Source of the DNA: Clostridia bacterium 41_269
GTDB taxonomy: Bacteria > Bacillota > DTU086
Assembly: GCA_001508005.1 (NCBI GenBank)
Contig: LGEZ01000012.1
Coordinates: 1-60,945, forward strand
Length of the DNA stretch: 60,945 nucleotides
Direction: 5' to 3'
Each line of letters opens with the position of its first letter. Within the stretch, counting starts at the first letter, position 1. Both the position numbers and the translations under genes were made by a program. The notes beneath the pieces are model-generated. The model ran no database searches. It was not told where the DNA came from and worked only from the letters and a program-made list of their open reading frames with translations. Positions 27,599 through 38,749 of this stretch are shown one piece after another.

Positions 27599-28768
27599 CT
27601 AAAACAGCTTTTCTGCAATTTGTAAAGTTTTCTTACGAATAAGCCTATCTGTTTCTAATATTTCTTCTAATTCAGGATTAGGAGAGTTATTATCAAAACT
27701 GTCTAATACTTTTTCCACTAAGTAGGGAATATCTAAAAAGCCAATTTTTTCTTCTAAAAAGAGAGCTACAGCTACTTCATTGGCAGCGTTTAAAACTACA
27801 GGCATTAGTCCCCCTTCTTCTCCTGCTCTCCTTGCAAGCTTGAGACAGGGAAACAATTTATGATTGGGACTTTCAAAAGTTAGAGTTTTCAATTTTGTAA
27901 AATCAATTTCTTCAGAATTTGAAATGGGCATCCTCTCAGGCCATGTTAGTGCATATTGAATGGGAATTTTCATGTCTGGAATACTCATAAGAGAAAAAAC
28001 TGAATTATCAATTAATTCTACCATCGAATGAATGATACTTTGAGGATGAATAACAACTTCTAATTGGTTATATGGAATATCAAACAACCATCTTGCTTCA
28101 ATAAGTTCCAGCCCTTTATTCATTAACGTTGCTGAGTCAACAGTGATTTTTTTTCCCATGGACCAGTTGGGATGATCAAGTGCCATTTCTGGAGTAACTC
28201 TTTTCAATTCTTCAATACTGTAATTTCTAAAAGGTCCACCAGAAGCAGTTAATATTATCTTTTTAATATGTAACTTGTTTTTTCCTTGAAGACACTGAAA
28301 AACTGCTGAATGCTCACTATCAACAGGAATAATTGGTACTTTAAATTTTTTTGCCTGTTCCATTACAATGTGTCCAGCAACCACAAGGGTTTCCTTATTT
28401 GCCAATGCTATGATCTTTCCGGTCTTAATAGCAGCTAAGGTCGGCAGCAGTCCTGCAGTTCCGCTAACTGCAATAAATGCTATATCTACTTTAGGATTGG
28501 CTACTATTTCATTTAAACTATTTTCTCCTGATAAAATTTTTGTATGTTTAAAGCCATGAAGATCTAAAGAAAGTTTTTTGGCAGCCTTTTCATCAGAAAC
28601 TACTGCTACTTCAGGCTTGAATTTTATTATTTGTTCTTTAAGTATTTTAATTTCGTTATGTGCTGCTAGTGCAAAAACTTCAAAACTATTTTTATTTGCT
28701 TCAATAACTTCCAGCGTTTGTCTGCCTATGGAACCTGTGGAACCCAAAAGTGCTACAGTTTTTTTCAT
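27599..28768 (-). CDS. dxr: 1-deoxy-D-xylulose 5-phosphate reductoisomerase
   Basis: Second step of the MEP pathway. N-terminal NADPH motif LLGSTGSIGRQTLEV, metal/substrate residues in PVDSEHSAVFQCL near 148, LTASGGPFR near 184, HPNWSMGKKITVDSATLMNK near 205. Length 389 aa is normal. Followed by rseP with a 38-nt gap. Confidence 0.97.
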   Translation of the reverse strand: MKKTVALLGSTGSIGRQTLEVIEANKNSFEVFALAAHNEIKILKEQIIKFKPEVAVVSDEKAAKKLSLDLHGFKHTKILSGENSLNEIVANPKVDIAFIAVSGTAGLLPTLAAIKTGKIIALANKETLVVAGHIVMEQAKKFKVPIIPVDSEHSAVFQCLQGKNKLHIKKIILTASGGPFRNYSIEELKRVTPEMALDHPNWSMGKKITVDSATLMNKGLELIEARWLFDIPYNQLEVVIHPQSIIHSMVELIDNSVFSLMSIPDMKIPIQYALTWPERMPISNSEEIDFTKLKTLTFESPNHKLFPCLKLARRAGEEGGLMPVVLNAANEVAVALFLEEKIGFLDIPYLVEKVLDSFDNNSPNPELEEILETDRLIRKKTLQIAEKLF

Positions 28769-28786
28769 TTTATTTCCCCCAGAAAT

Positions 28787-29905
28787 CTAAAACCATTTGG
28801 ATAATATACTTCCTCGAGAAGCAGCTTTTGCAATAACAAGAAATATTGGTCCCAAAATAACACCAATAAATCCAAATAATTTCAGCCCTACGTAAATGGA
28901 TATCAACGTTGCCAGTGGGTGCAGTCCTATATTTTCGGCTACAATTTTCGGTTCCAACAGTTGTCGTACTATTATTATAAAAGCATATATAATGGTTAAT
29001 CCAACAGCCATAAAGAATTTACCTTTAATTATTTCAAAAATAATCCAGGGTATCAAAACGGCACCTGGTCCCAAAATGGGAAGGATATCAACTAAACCTA
29101 CCACCAATCCCATAGTTAAGGCATATTTCACACCTAATATATATAAACCAATTACTGTTTGAATTGCTGTTATAAGCATAAGAATTAGCTGCGCTCTTAT
29201 ATATCCAAATAAAGCTTTGCCTACATCTTCACTGATTGCTATATACATTTCATATACAGAATCGGGCAAAATTTTTGCTGCTAAAAAATCTATAACATGC
29301 TTATCTCTGCTTATAAAAAAGGATGCTAAAATTGAAATAACTAAAATCAAAAGTAAATTGGGTACAAAGTTGGTTAGAAACATTAAAATTGTATTGGCAG
29401 TATTTGATATTATATCGGTAAAACTGCCAAGCAAAGAGCTTAAATTTCCTGAAAAACCTTTTATTAATTGGGGAGATACATTGATAATTCTATAAATGTC
29501 CTTAATATTATAAAGTGCCCCTGTAAAATATTTGGTTAAATCATCAGTATACTTTGGAAAAATTTTAGAAAATCCAATCAATTCTGCAGCGAGTTTTGAA
29601 AGCCCCACAGCTAAAACAGCAATTAAAAGAGTAAAAATTGCTGCCAGACAGATAAAAACAGCCCAGCCCCTTTTGATTTTAAAGTTCTTTTCAATATAGT
29701 TTACTATGGGTTCAATTAATGAAGAAATTACCCAACCAATAATGAATGGAGCCAAAATGGGCATAAGAAATTTTACTATTTGGCGCACAGCAGGAAATAT
29801 AAAATAGTATGTAAGATAAAATATGCCGCAAAGGCCTCCCGCAATTGCTGTCTGGTATAAAATGGGGAGATATTTAAGGTGAACATCTTTAATATCCCTA
29901 TCCAT
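28787..29905 (-). CDS. AI-2E/YtvI family membrane protein
   Basis: Polytopic membrane protein of 372 aa with about seven to eight hydrophobic helices and a central soluble segment (about residues 120-170). The sequence IGWVISSLIEPIVNYIEK near 55 and the GLVVGLVDILPILGPGAVLIP stretch near 265 are typical of the family. The N-terminal half resembles the sporulation protein YtvI. Neither substrate nor sporulation function is proven here. It separates cdsA from dxr. Confidence 0.85.
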   Translation of the reverse strand: MDRDIKDVHLKYLPILYQTAIAGGLCGIFYLTYYFIFPAVRQIVKFLMPILAPFIIGWVISSLIEPIVNYIEKNFKIKRGWAVFICLAAIFTLLIAVLAVGLSKLAAELIGFSKIFPKYTDDLTKYFTGALYNIKDIYRIINVSPQLIKGFSGNLSSLLGSFTDIISNTANTILMFLTNFVPNLLLILVISILASFFISRDKHVIDFLAAKILPDSVYEMYIAISEDVGKALFGYIRAQLILMLITAIQTVIGLYILGVKYALTMGLVVGLVDILPILGPGAVLIPWIIFEIIKGKFFMAVGLTIIYAFIIIVRQLLEPKIVAENIGLHPLATLISIYVGLKLFGFIGVILGPIFLVIAKAASRGSILSKWF

Positions 29906-29919
29906 TTCTTCACCTCAAA

Positions 29920-30708
29920 TTAGCATATATATGCAATATAATAGTATACTAAAGGAACTATAACTAAAAAGCTGTCAAATCGATCAAGAAATCCTCCATG
30001 GCCAGGCAATATACTGCCAAAGTCTTTTAAATTTGCATGCCTTTTAAAAGCTGAAGCTGTTAAATCACCTAATTGGCCTAAAATCCCTACTAAAATACCT
30101 AATACCACAAATTTGAAAATGTTTAAATCCTGGGGAATAAAAAATGAAAATATGATTGAAGCCATTACAGGAAAAAGAATACCTCCTACTGACCCTTCAA
30201 TTGTTTTTTTGGGACTTAAGGTGCTGTGTAATTTATGTCTCCCAAGGAGCAGACCAATTATATAAGCTCCACTATCCGTTGCCCAAGTCAGTATAAAGGC
30301 AAACATAAGAAATAAGAATCCTTCTTCCATGTTCCTTAACAATATTGCAAAGCTCAGCAGGAAACCAATATAGATTGAACTAAAAAGAGTTAGTCCAACT
30401 CCTGATGGTTTTATTCTGGGAAATGAAATTACATAGTAAAATAAATTTAGTAAAACCACTAATAAAAGTGTTTCCGCGACTTTGCCAGCTCCAAAATAAT
30501 GGCTGTTTAATATAAATAATACAGCTCCTAAAAATCCTAAAAATTTACTGAATTGAACTTCAGTATTTTTTAAGGCCCTGTACAGCTCATCTAAAGATAA
30601 TAATGAAATTATAATAACAGAAAATAATAATACATAACCTCCAAAATAGCTAATTAAAATAATTAAGGGAATACCCAATAACGCTGTTAAAATACGCTGA
30701 CGCAGCAC
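29920..30708 (-). CDS. cdsA: Phosphatidate cytidylyltransferase
   Basis: CDP-diacylglycerol synthase of phospholipid synthesis. Eight hydrophobic helices; the signature LSPKKTIEGSVGG is near residue 165 and GDLTASAFKRHANLKDFG / LPGHGGFLDRFDS near 210-240. GTG start with a weak ribosome site, following uppS by 31 nt. Confidence 0.95.
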   Translation of the reverse strand: MLRQRILTALLGIPLIILISYFGGYVLLFSVIIISLLSLDELYRALKNTEVQFSKFLGFLGAVLFILNSHYFGAGKVAETLLLVVLLNLFYYVISFPRIKPSGVGLTLFSSIYIGFLLSFAILLRNMEEGFLFLMFAFILTWATDSGAYIIGLLLGRHKLHSTLSPKKTIEGSVGGILFPVMASIIFSFFIPQDLNIFKFVVLGILVGILGQLGDLTASAFKRHANLKDFGSILPGHGGFLDRFDSFLVIVPLVYYYIAYIC

Positions 30709-30739
30709 AATTAATCACCGTCTTTTTTTATAATAAAGT

Positions 30740-31531
30740 TTATTTTAATCCTCCAAATCGTCTCTCTCTATTTTGATATGATAGAAGTGCTTCTAATAAA
30801 TCCTTTTTATCAAAATCAGGCCACAATGTATCTGTAAAAAAAAGTTCTGTATAAGCTAACTGCCACAAAAGAAAATTACTTAATCTTTTTTCCCCAGAAG
30901 TTCTTATCAACAAATCAGGCTCAGGAAGCCCTTTAGTATATAAATGAGCTTCCATCAATGAATAATTAATATCTTCTATGTCATAAACACCATCCTTAAC
31001 CAAAGCTGCAATTTCTTTAACGGCTTTTAAAATTTCATCCCTAGAACCGTAATTTAAAGCAACATTTAATATTAAGCCCGTGTTGTTTTTAGAAACACTT
31101 TTTGCCTTTAAAATTTCCGCATATGCATCCCTGGGAAGTTCTTCTATTTTTCCGCTAGTTATTATTTTAACATTGTTTTTACACAAAGCATCCATTTCTT
31201 TTTGAAGATACTCAACTAAGAGATTCATCAACAAATTTATTTCGGTTTTGGGTCTTTTCCAATTTTCTGTAGAAAAGGCATATACAGTTAAAACTTTTAT
31301 ACCCAATTGAGCACAAAATTCAACAGTTCTTTTAAGGGCATTTGCTCCTTCTCTATGTCCTGCACTTCGCGGAAGCATACGTTTTTGTGCCCAGCGGCCA
31401 TTCCCGTCCATTATTATTGCTATGTGCCGGGGAAGCTTTTCCACCCAAAGTTTGCTGAGATAATTTATTTCAGTCTGGTTCAAATTTGTTATTATATTAG
31501 GTTTTAAAACTTCTAGTAATAATTTTGCCAT
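30740..31531 (-). CDS. uppS: Undecaprenyl diphosphate synthase
   Basis: cis-Prenyltransferase that makes the C55 carrier for peptidoglycan. IIMDGNGRWA near residue 38 is the catalytic motif; TVYAFSTENW and DLLIRTSGEKRLSNFLLWQ follow. The open frame extends to 31675 through the ferredoxin gene, but GGGGAGG seven nt before ATG 31531 (MAKLLLEV) fixes the start, giving 263 aa. Confidence 0.97.
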   Translation of the reverse strand: MAKLLLEVLKPNIITNLNQTEINYLSKLWVEKLPRHIAIIMDGNGRWAQKRMLPRSAGHREGANALKRTVEFCAQLGIKVLTVYAFSTENWKRPKTEINLLMNLLVEYLQKEMDALCKNNVKIITSGKIEELPRDAYAEILKAKSVSKNNTGLILNVALNYGSRDEILKAVKEIAALVKDGVYDIEDINYSLMEAHLYTKGLPEPDLLIRTSGEKRLSNFLLWQLAYTELFFTDTLWPDFDKKDLLEALLSYQNRERRFGGLK

Positions 31532-31575
31532 CACCTTTCCTCCCCAAACATAAAAAGAATATAATATAATTATTA

Positions 31576-31605
31576 ATAGCAAACCCCCTCTAATAGAGGG
31601 GGTTT
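31576..31605 (-). terminator. Hairpin between the ferredoxin gene and uppS
   Basis: AAACCCCCTCT (31581-31591) and AGAGGGGGTTT (31595-31605) form an 11-bp G/C-rich stem with a 3-nt loop, just past the ferredoxin stop. The T tail is short (TTT), so it may be a partial terminator or processing site. Confidence 0.65.
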
Positions 31606-31610
31606 CCCAA

Positions 31611-31781
31611 TTACTCCTCGATAATGGCTCCATTAGGACAGGCATCCACGCAGTTACCGCATTCAGTACACTCATCCTGATTAATTACATAAATGCCGTC
31701 TCCTTCTTCAATAGCCCCTACTGGACATTCCATTTCGCATACTCCACAAGCTGTGCAGTCTTCTGTAATTCTATAAGCCAC
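31611..31781 (-). CDS. 2[4Fe-4S] ferredoxin
   Basis: Small electron carrier of 56 aa with two clostridial-type cluster motifs, CTACGVCEMECP and CTECGNCVDACP. GTG at 31781, behind GGGGGTGGG, is preferred over an ATG at 31802 that has no ribosome site. It overlaps the preceding gene by 11 nt. The partner enzyme is unknown; it sits in a housekeeping operon between frr and uppS. Confidence 0.92.
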   Translation of the reverse strand: MAYRITEDCTACGVCEMECPVGAIEEGDGIYVINQDECTECGNCVDACPNGAIIEE

Positions 31782-32004
31782 CGTTCCCACCCCCTTTCCC
31801 ATAATTAAAAGTTATTTCAGAAACCAAAACTAATTCAATAGTTTCTTTTGACAATTTTTTTTGTCTAACTACTCTCATTTTTTCATAGGGGTGTTCGCTG
31901 CCACTATTTGGTGTAAATAATAACTTATAATTAAGACCGGTGGCTTTTAAATAATTTAAAGCCTCATCAGCATAAAGACCTACTAAATCTATATTCTTGA
32001 TCAA
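31771..32004 (-). CDS. Small PASTA-domain-like protein
   Basis: This 77-aa protein has one PASTA-like unit: IDLVGLYADEALNYLKATGL followed by two beta strands ending ELVLVS. No signal peptide or membrane segment is present, so unlike PASTA kinases or PBPs it appears cytoplasmic. It lies seven nt after frr and overlaps the ferredoxin gene. Its function is unknown; similar lone PASTA proteins occur at this position in other Clostridia as far as I recall. Confidence 0.7.
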   Translation of the reverse strand: MIKNIDLVGLYADEALNYLKATGLNYKLLFTPNSGSEHPYEKMRVVRQKKLSKETIELVLVSEITFNYGKGGGNGGL

Positions 32005-32011
32005 AAGCGGA

Positions 32012-33305
<1,294 letters not shown>

Positions 33306-33373
33306 TTACCTCCAGCTGGAGAACTTCTACATAATAATTAAAATATCCTTTAGTAAATCTTTTTATTTTTGGG

Positions 33374-34009
33374 TCAATTTTTAATTTCATCAGCAAAACA
33401 TTCTTCTTTTTTCTCCAGTCCTTCTCCTAAAACATAACGAGTAAATCTTCTAACCACTATATTTTCCCCTAACTTTGCTATATACTCATTTATAATGTCC
33501 TGCACACTTTTATCAGAATCTTTAATAAAAGGCTGCTCTAAAAGGCAGTTTTCTTCAAAAAATTTTTCCAGCCTTCCTTCTACTATTTTATCAACAATTT
33601 TTTCCGGCTTCCCTTCGTTTAAAGCTTGGGCTCTAAGAATTGATTTTTCCTTTTCAATCACTTCTTCAGGAACTTCCTGTCTGGAAACATATTGAGGATT
33701 AGAAGCGGCTATCTGCATAGCAATGTCATGGCACAACTTCTTAAAAGCATCGTTTCGAGCAACGAAATCTGTCTCACAGTTAACTTCAACCAATACTCCT
33801 ATTCTTCCATTACCGTGAATGTATGAGGTGACTAATCCTTCAGTGGCTATTCGATCGGCTTTTTTAGCTGCTTTTGCTAAACCCTTTTCCCTTAGTATAT
33901 CAACTGCCTTTTCAATATCCCCTCCTGCTTCTTCAAGGGCTCTTTTACAATCCATCATTCCAGCGCCAGTTTTATTCCTCAGTTTTTTAACATCTTCAGC
34001 TTTTACCAT
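33374..34009 (-). CDS. tsf: Elongation factor Ts (short type)
   Basis: Guanine nucleotide exchange factor for EF-Tu. N-terminal [18 protein letters not shown] and the core TDFVARND are present. At 211 aa it is of the short type that lacks one core subdomain, common in Clostridia. It follows rpsB across a terminator-like hairpin. Confidence 0.96.
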   Translation of the reverse strand: MVKAEDVKKLRNKTGAGMMDCKRALEEAGGDIEKAVDILREKGLAKAAKKADRIATEGLVTSYIHGNGRIGVLVEVNCETDFVARNDAFKKLCHDIAMQIAASNPQYVSRQEVPEEVIEKEKSILRAQALNEGKPEKIVDKIVEGRLEKFFEENCLLEQPFIKDSDKSVQDIINEYIAKLGENIVVRRFTRYVLGEGLEKKEECFADEIKN

Positions 34010-34042
34010 CTGCTATGTCCCCCTTATTTTTTCTTTAAAAAG

Positions 34043-34080
34043 TCTTAAAAAAAGGCAGGAAAACGTTCCTTCCTGCCTTT
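34043..34080 (-). terminator. Terminator/attenuator between rpsB and tsf
   Basis: AAAGGCAGGA (34051-34060) and TCCTGCCTTT (34071-34080) form a 10-bp stem followed on the minus strand by seven T. Some readthrough into tsf would be expected because no clear promoter follows. Confidence 0.8.
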
Positions 34081-34092
34081 GCTTTCCTGTCA

Positions 34093-34812
34093 TTAAGCTT
34101 CTTCAACGGCCAATTCTTGTGCTGTATCTACTCCCTGCTTTCCTTCAATAACGGCATCAGCAATTTTACTTGTTAATAGTTTTACAGCTCTTATGGCATC
34201 ATCATTGCCTGGAATCACATAATCAATCTCATCGGGATCGCAGTTGGTATCCACAATAGCTACAATGGGAATACCTAACTTTCTTGCTTCCCGAACAGCA
34301 ATTCTTTCCTTGCGAGGATCAACAATGTATAAAGCTCCTGGAAGCTTATCCATATTTCTTATACCGCCGAGGAACCTTTCAAGTTTCTGCTTTTCTGTCA
34401 TTAATTTAGCAACTTCTTTTTTGGGCAGAAGATTAAAAGTGCCGGCTTCTTCCATCTTTTCCAACTCAAATAGACGATTAACCCTACTTCTTATTGTTTG
34501 AAAGTTTGTAAGCATTCCTCCAAGCCATCTCTGATTTACATAAAACATGCCGCATCTTTCAGCTTCTTCTTTTATTGAATCCTGAGCCTGTTTTTTGGTT
34601 CCTACAAAAAGAATAGTTCCTCCTTCACTTACCAGGTTTTTTACGAAATTATAAGCTTCTTCAATCATTTTTACAGTTTTTTGAAGATCAATAATGTATA
34701 TACCGTTTCTCTCAGTAAAAATATAAGGCTTCATTTTGGGGTTCCATCTTCTCGTTTGATGGCCAAAATGGACCCCTGCTTCCAGAAGCTGCTTCATTGT
34801 TACTACTGCCAA
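34093..34812 (-). CDS. rpsB: Small ribosomal subunit protein uS2
   Basis: Ribosomal protein S2, 239 aa, with [19 protein letters not shown] near the N-terminus, [11 protein letters not shown] near 95 and the conserved [21 protein letters not shown] near 185. TTG start, eight nt after AAGGAGG. Confidence 0.97.
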   Translation of the reverse strand: MAVVTMKQLLEAGVHFGHQTRRWNPKMKPYIFTERNGIYIIDLQKTVKMIEEAYNFVKNLVSEGGTILFVGTKKQAQDSIKEEAERCGMFYVNQRWLGGMLTNFQTIRSRVNRLFELEKMEEAGTFNLLPKKEVAKLMTEKQKLERFLGGIRNMDKLPGALYIVDPRKERIAVREARKLGIPIVAIVDTNCDPDEIDYVIPGNDDAIRAVKLLTSKIADAVIEGKQGVDTAQELAVEEA

Positions 34813-34841
34813 TTACTGCACCTCCTTATTGGTTTTTCCTC

Positions 34842-34901
34842 CGCACCTATCAATTGAAGTGGGAACTGCCCCCACAGCACCACCCACTCCATCAAGGTGC
34901 G
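34842..34901 (-). promoter_or_regulatory. Structured rpsB leader, candidate S2 autoregulatory element
   Basis: An outer helix CGCACCT (34842-34848) with AGGTGCG (34895-34901) encloses an inner helix GAAGTGGG/CCCACTCC around a G/C-rich loop. The rest of the window is AT-rich, so this structure stands out. Binding by S2 is an inference from its position. Confidence 0.5.
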
Positions 34902-34920
34902 TGCGTATTTGCCAAAGGGT

Positions 34921-34949
34921 AGTATAACATATATTGTTTATCATAGCAA
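34921..34949 (-). promoter_or_regulatory. Promoter of the rpsB operon
   Basis: TTGCTA (34949-34944) and TATACT (34926-34921) lie 17 bp apart on the minus strand, with the structured leader beginning about 20 nt downstream. Confidence 0.65.
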
Positions 34950-34969
34950 GAATTTGCTTATATTAAAGA

Positions 34970-35758
34970 TTATTTAGGTTGTTGTTTCAATTTTGCCAGC
35001 TCTTCAATTAATATATCATTTAATACTTTTATATATGTTCCTTTCATACCAACAGATTTAGTTTCTATAACTCCAGCACTTTCAAATTTTCTCAGTGCAT
35101 TGACAATCACAGATCTTGTAATTCCAGCTCTATCTGCAATCTTGCTTGCCACCAATACTCCTTCAGATCCTTTTAATTCGTCAAAGATATGTTCCACTGC
35201 CTCAAGCTCAGAATAGGAAAGGGTGTTTAAGGCTATATGAACAGCAGCTTTTTTTCTGGCTTGTTCTTCTGCTTTCTCAGCTTTTGAACGCAAAATTTCC
35301 ATACCTATGACTGTCGCACCATATTCGGCCAACACCAAGTCAGCTTCAGTAAATTTTTCATCAAATTTTGCCAGTACCAAAGTTCCAAGCCTCTGTCCAG
35401 CTCCAGCAATGGGCACAGATGTTACCAATTTATTTGAAAATATGCACTTTCTTTCATCAAAAAGGCATTTGTTGTTTTCCTGAGTAATATTAGCCCTAGT
35501 TTCATTGTTGCTCAAAAGTTCTTTATTATACTCATCAGGGAAGCGGGATAATTGATAAACAATTTCTTCCATTATATCACATGTAAAACCCTCCATTAAA
35601 GCATAACCCAAAACTGCACCTTCTTTGCTGAGAATATAGCAGTTTGCACCTATCATATCTCTAAGCACGGCCGCAATATCATAGAAATTTACCGGCTTGC
35701 CAGCATATTGCTGCAGCCTTCTGTTTATGCTTCTAGTTTTTTCCAATAAAGATTTCAT
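34970..35758 (-). CDS. codY: GTP-sensing transcriptional pleiotropic repressor CodY
   Basis: Global regulator responding to branched-chain amino acids and GTP. The N-terminal GAF domain (about 1-155) and C-terminal winged HTH ([26 protein letters not shown]-like region near 205-230) are both intact, 262 aa. It is the last gene of xerC-hslV-hslU-codY, as in B. subtilis. Confidence 0.96.
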   Translation of the reverse strand: MKSLLEKTRSINRRLQQYAGKPVNFYDIAAVLRDMIGANCYILSKEGAVLGYALMEGFTCDIMEEIVYQLSRFPDEYNKELLSNNETRANITQENNKCLFDERKCIFSNKLVTSVPIAGAGQRLGTLVLAKFDEKFTEADLVLAEYGATVIGMEILRSKAEKAEEQARKKAAVHIALNTLSYSELEAVEHIFDELKGSEGVLVASKIADRAGITRSVIVNALRKFESAGVIETKSVGMKGTYIKVLNDILIEELAKLKQQPK

Positions 35759-35775
35759 TTTTTCCTCCTTAATAA

Positions 35776-37170
35776 TTAAAGAATATATCTCGTTAAATCT
35801 TTATCTTCAATAATTCCTTTAAGTTTATTTCGCACAAATTCCCTATCTATAATAAATTTTTGAGGTTCTAAATCTGGAGCCTCAAAAAATAAATCTTCAA
35901 ATAATCTTTCAAATATTGTATGAAGCCTTCGGGCTCCAATATCTTCTGTTTGGGTGTTTATTTGATAAGCAATTCTTGCGATTTCATCTACGGCACTTTC
36001 CTTGAATTCCACTGTATGCCCTTCTGTTTCAAGCAAAGAAGAATAAAGTCTTATTAATGAGTTTTTAGGTTCGGTTAAAATTTTTTTAAAATGTTCCTCA
36101 TTCAAGCTGTGCAGTTCAACCCTAATGGGAAACCTCCCTTGTAATTCAGGTATTAAATCTGATGGCTTGCTTGTATGAAAAGCTCCTGCAGCTATAAACA
36201 GTATATGGTCACTTTTTACTGGTCCATATTTTGTCATTATAGTACTTCCTTCAACAATAGGAAGTATATCTCTCTGAACACCTTCCCTTGATACATCAGG
36301 TCCATAATGCCCCCCTGAACTGCAGATTTTATCTATTTCATCGATAAAAATTATGCCCGTTTCTTCGGCTTTCTTGATACCTAAAGATTTTACCTCTTCC
36401 ATATCAATGAGCTTTTCAGCTTCCTGCTGTGCTAAAATGTTCCTTGCTTCTTTTACTGTAACTTTTCGCTTTTTTTTCCTTTTTGGAAATACATTTCCGA
36501 AAAGCTCATGAAAATTAACCCCCATCTGCTCCATACCGGCATCTGAAAATATCTCTAAAACTGGAACGTTAGTATCTTCAATTTCTATTTCTATAATTTC
36601 ATCTTCCAATTCCTTTCTTCTAAGCTTTTCCCTAATTATTGCCCTTTGCTCTTTTACTTTTTTATATTTCTCACTTTCCTCTTCTGTATGGTCTTCAGGT
36701 TTACCCATTGAAAACAGAATTTCAAATGGATTTTTTGATGATTGAGATCTTTGGGGAAATGGAACTAATAATTCTACCAGTTTATTTTCAGCTTCTTTTA
36801 ATGCCTTATCTTCTACTTCTTTTAATTTTTCCATTTTTACCATTCTAATTGATGTTTCCACTAAATCTCTAACCATTGATTCAACGTCTCGTCCCACGTA
36901 CCCTACTTCAGTAAATTTGGTGGCTTCTACCTTAACGAAAGGAGCTTTCACTAATTTTGCCAGACGTCTTGCTATTTCTGTTTTACCAACACCAGTAGGT
37001 CCGATCATAATAATATTTTTGGGAGCCATTTCATCACGTATGTCTTCAGGCAAAAATTTCCTTCGAAGTCTATTTCTTAAAGCCACAGCTACGCATTTTT
37101 TTGCTTCATATTGGCCTACAATATATTTATCCAGTTCCTGAACAATTTGTTTTGGAGTAATCTCTTCCAC
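35776..37170 (-). CDS. hslU: ATP-dependent protease ATPase subunit HslU
   Basis: AAA+ unfoldase of the HslUV (ClpYQ) protease. Walker [16 protein letters not shown] near 54, Walker [11 protein letters not shown] near 270, the pore region GYVGRD near 91, and the C-terminal peptide ending TRYIL that docks in HslV. 464 aa. GTG start. Confidence 0.96.
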   Translation of the reverse strand: MEEITPKQIVQELDKYIVGQYEAKKCVAVALRNRLRRKFLPEDIRDEMAPKNIIMIGPTGVGKTEIARRLAKLVKAPFVKVEATKFTEVGYVGRDVESMVRDLVETSIRMVKMEKLKEVEDKALKEAENKLVELLVPFPQRSQSSKNPFEILFSMGKPEDHTEEESEKYKKVKEQRAIIREKLRRKELEDEIIEIEIEDTNVPVLEIFSDAGMEQMGVNFHELFGNVFPKRKKKRKVTVKEARNILAQQEAEKLIDMEEVKSLGIKKAEETGIIFIDEIDKICSSGGHYGPDVSREGVQRDILPIVEGSTIMTKYGPVKSDHILFIAAGAFHTSKPSDLIPELQGRFPIRVELHSLNEEHFKKILTEPKNSLIRLYSSLLETEGHTVEFKESAVDEIARIAYQINTQTEDIGARRLHTIFERLFEDLFFEAPDLEPQKFIIDREFVRNKLKGIIEDKDLTRYIL

Positions 37171-37185
37171 CCAATTCCCCCCTTA

Positions 37186-37719
37186 TTACAGCTTTTCCAC
37201 ATATATATTGTTATTAGTATAAATACAAATGGAAGCTGCAATTGACAGGGCCTCTTTAACAATTTCTTCAGCTTCCATATCAGTAAATTTAAGCAGTGCC
37301 AGTGCTGCCGCTTGAGCGTAAGCTCCACCTGAACCAATAGCTGCAACGTCGTTATCCGGCTGGATCACCTCTCCATTTCCTGAAATAATAAGCAGATCAT
37401 TTTTGTCAGCAACAACTAAAAGAGCTTCTAAGCGTCTAAGCATCCTATCTGTTCTCCACTCTTTGGCCAATTCCACAGCTGCTCTCTGCAGATTTCCATG
37501 ATATTCTTCAAGTTTTCCCTCAAACTTTTCAAAAAGAGTAAAAGCATCTGCAACGGAACCTGCAAAACCTGCAAGCACTTTTCCATTATATAATCGCCTA
37601 ACCTTGCATGCTTTTTGCTTCAAAATAGTATTATTTCCACTAAAAGTTACTTGCCCATCTCCTCCAACAGCTACAACGCCATTTTTTTTAACTCCAATAA
37701 TTGTTGTTCCAATTAACAT
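37186..37719 (-). CDS. hslV: ATP-dependent protease peptidase subunit HslV
   Basis: Threonine protease with MLIG propeptide and catalytic Thr5 in GTTIIGV; GDGQVTF near 20 and the C-terminal sodium-site segment are typical. 177 aa. The spacer between AAGGAGG and the ATG is 13 nt and contains nine consecutive T (plus A9, 37723-37731), longer than ideal, so indels in this run would change translation. Confidence 0.95.
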   Translation of the reverse strand: MLIGTTIIGVKKNGVVAVGGDGQVTFSGNNTILKQKACKVRRLYNGKVLAGFAGSVADAFTLFEKFEGKLEEYHGNLQRAAVELAKEWRTDRMLRRLEALLVVADKNDLLIISGNGEVIQPDNDVAAIGSGGAYAQAAALALLKFTDMEAEEIVKEALSIAASICIYTNNNIYVEKL

Positions 37720-37746
37720 TGTAAAAAAAAAGCCTCCTTAAAGGAT

Positions 37747-38661
37747 TTAAGCACGGGGATGAAACTTCATATATATATCTTTTAATCTTTTTCGGTCTAC
37801 ATGGGTATAAATTTGTGTAGTTGAAAGATTTACATGCCCTAATAATTCTTGAACAGCACGCAGATCGGCTCCCTGCTCCAAAAGATGTGTTGCAAAAGAA
37901 TGCCTTATAGTATGGGGACTAATTTTCAATCTTAAACTTTCCTTAGCAGCATATTTTTCTAGAATATACCTTACTGCCCGAGAAGTTAAGCGTGTTCCTT
38001 TTTGACTTAAAAAAACTGCATCCTGAGCATCCTTATCTTTAGCTCTCTTTAAAAAAATTGGACGAACATTTTTAAAATAATTTTTCAAAGCCTCAATTGA
38101 ATAATTGCCTAGGGGTAAAATTCTTTCAATGCCACCTTTCCCTAGGACAATTACCTGCTTATTTTCCATATCAATATCGTTTTTATTCAAACTAACCAGT
38201 TCGCCAACCCTCATTCCAGTGGCATAAAGCATTTCCAATATGGCTCTATCTCTTATTCCTAACAGATTGTTTTCAGGCCTTTTTAATATATTTTCCATAG
38301 TTTCGGCATACAAAAAGGTGGGCAATTTTCTTCCCACTTTTGGAGACTTAACCTTCTGCATTGGATTATTTGATATTATATCCAAGCGTTTAAGAAATTT
38401 AAAAAAGCTTTTTAGACAGGAAATTTTTCTTGCAATTGTTCTTTTTTCACAGCCTTTTTCCTGTAAAAAAGAAAGAAATTCTCTAATTGCTAAATGATCA
38501 ATTTTATTTATTTCGTAAATGCTTTTTTTATCTTTTAAAAAATTTTCAAATTGAAGGAGGTCAGCTTTATAGTTTTTTACTGTATTATTTGACAAATTGC
38601 GTTCTGCAGAAAGATAGTTGCAAAAAGGTTCAATCAAATCTGAAAATTTTAATTCTTTCAC
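37747..38661 (-). CDS. xerC: Tyrosine recombinase XerC
   Basis: Resolves chromosome dimers with XerD. The N-terminal core-binding domain (about 10-95) and C-terminal catalytic domain are complete, with Arg in GMRVGELVSL near 145, HTIRHSFATHLLEQGAD near 245 and the Tyr nucleophile in TQIYTHV near 280. GTG 38661, eight nt after GAGG, gives 304 aa; the longer frame to 38766 would run into trmFO. Confidence 0.95.
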   Translation of the reverse strand: MKELKFSDLIEPFCNYLSAERNLSNNTVKNYKADLLQFENFLKDKKSIYEINKIDHLAIREFLSFLQEKGCEKRTIARKISCLKSFFKFLKRLDIISNNPMQKVKSPKVGRKLPTFLYAETMENILKRPENNLLGIRDRAILEMLYATGMRVGELVSLNKNDIDMENKQVIVLGKGGIERILPLGNYSIEALKNYFKNVRPIFLKRAKDKDAQDAVFLSQKGTRLTSRAVRYILEKYAAKESLRLKISPHTIRHSFATHLLEQGADLRAVQELLGHVNLSTTQIYTHVDRKRLKDIYMKFHPRA

Positions 38662-38749
38662 TTTACTTTCCTCTCTCTTTTTTAAATCAACCAAGATTAA
38701 TGTTAGCATAATTAAATCCTGCCAGCAACTTTCAACTTTAAAGAACCCT

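Noticed and set aside
31532-31675. N-terminal extension of UppS to ATG 31675
   Set aside because: The extension overlaps the ferredoxin gene, encodes no family sequence, and a perfect ribosome site marks ATG 31531.
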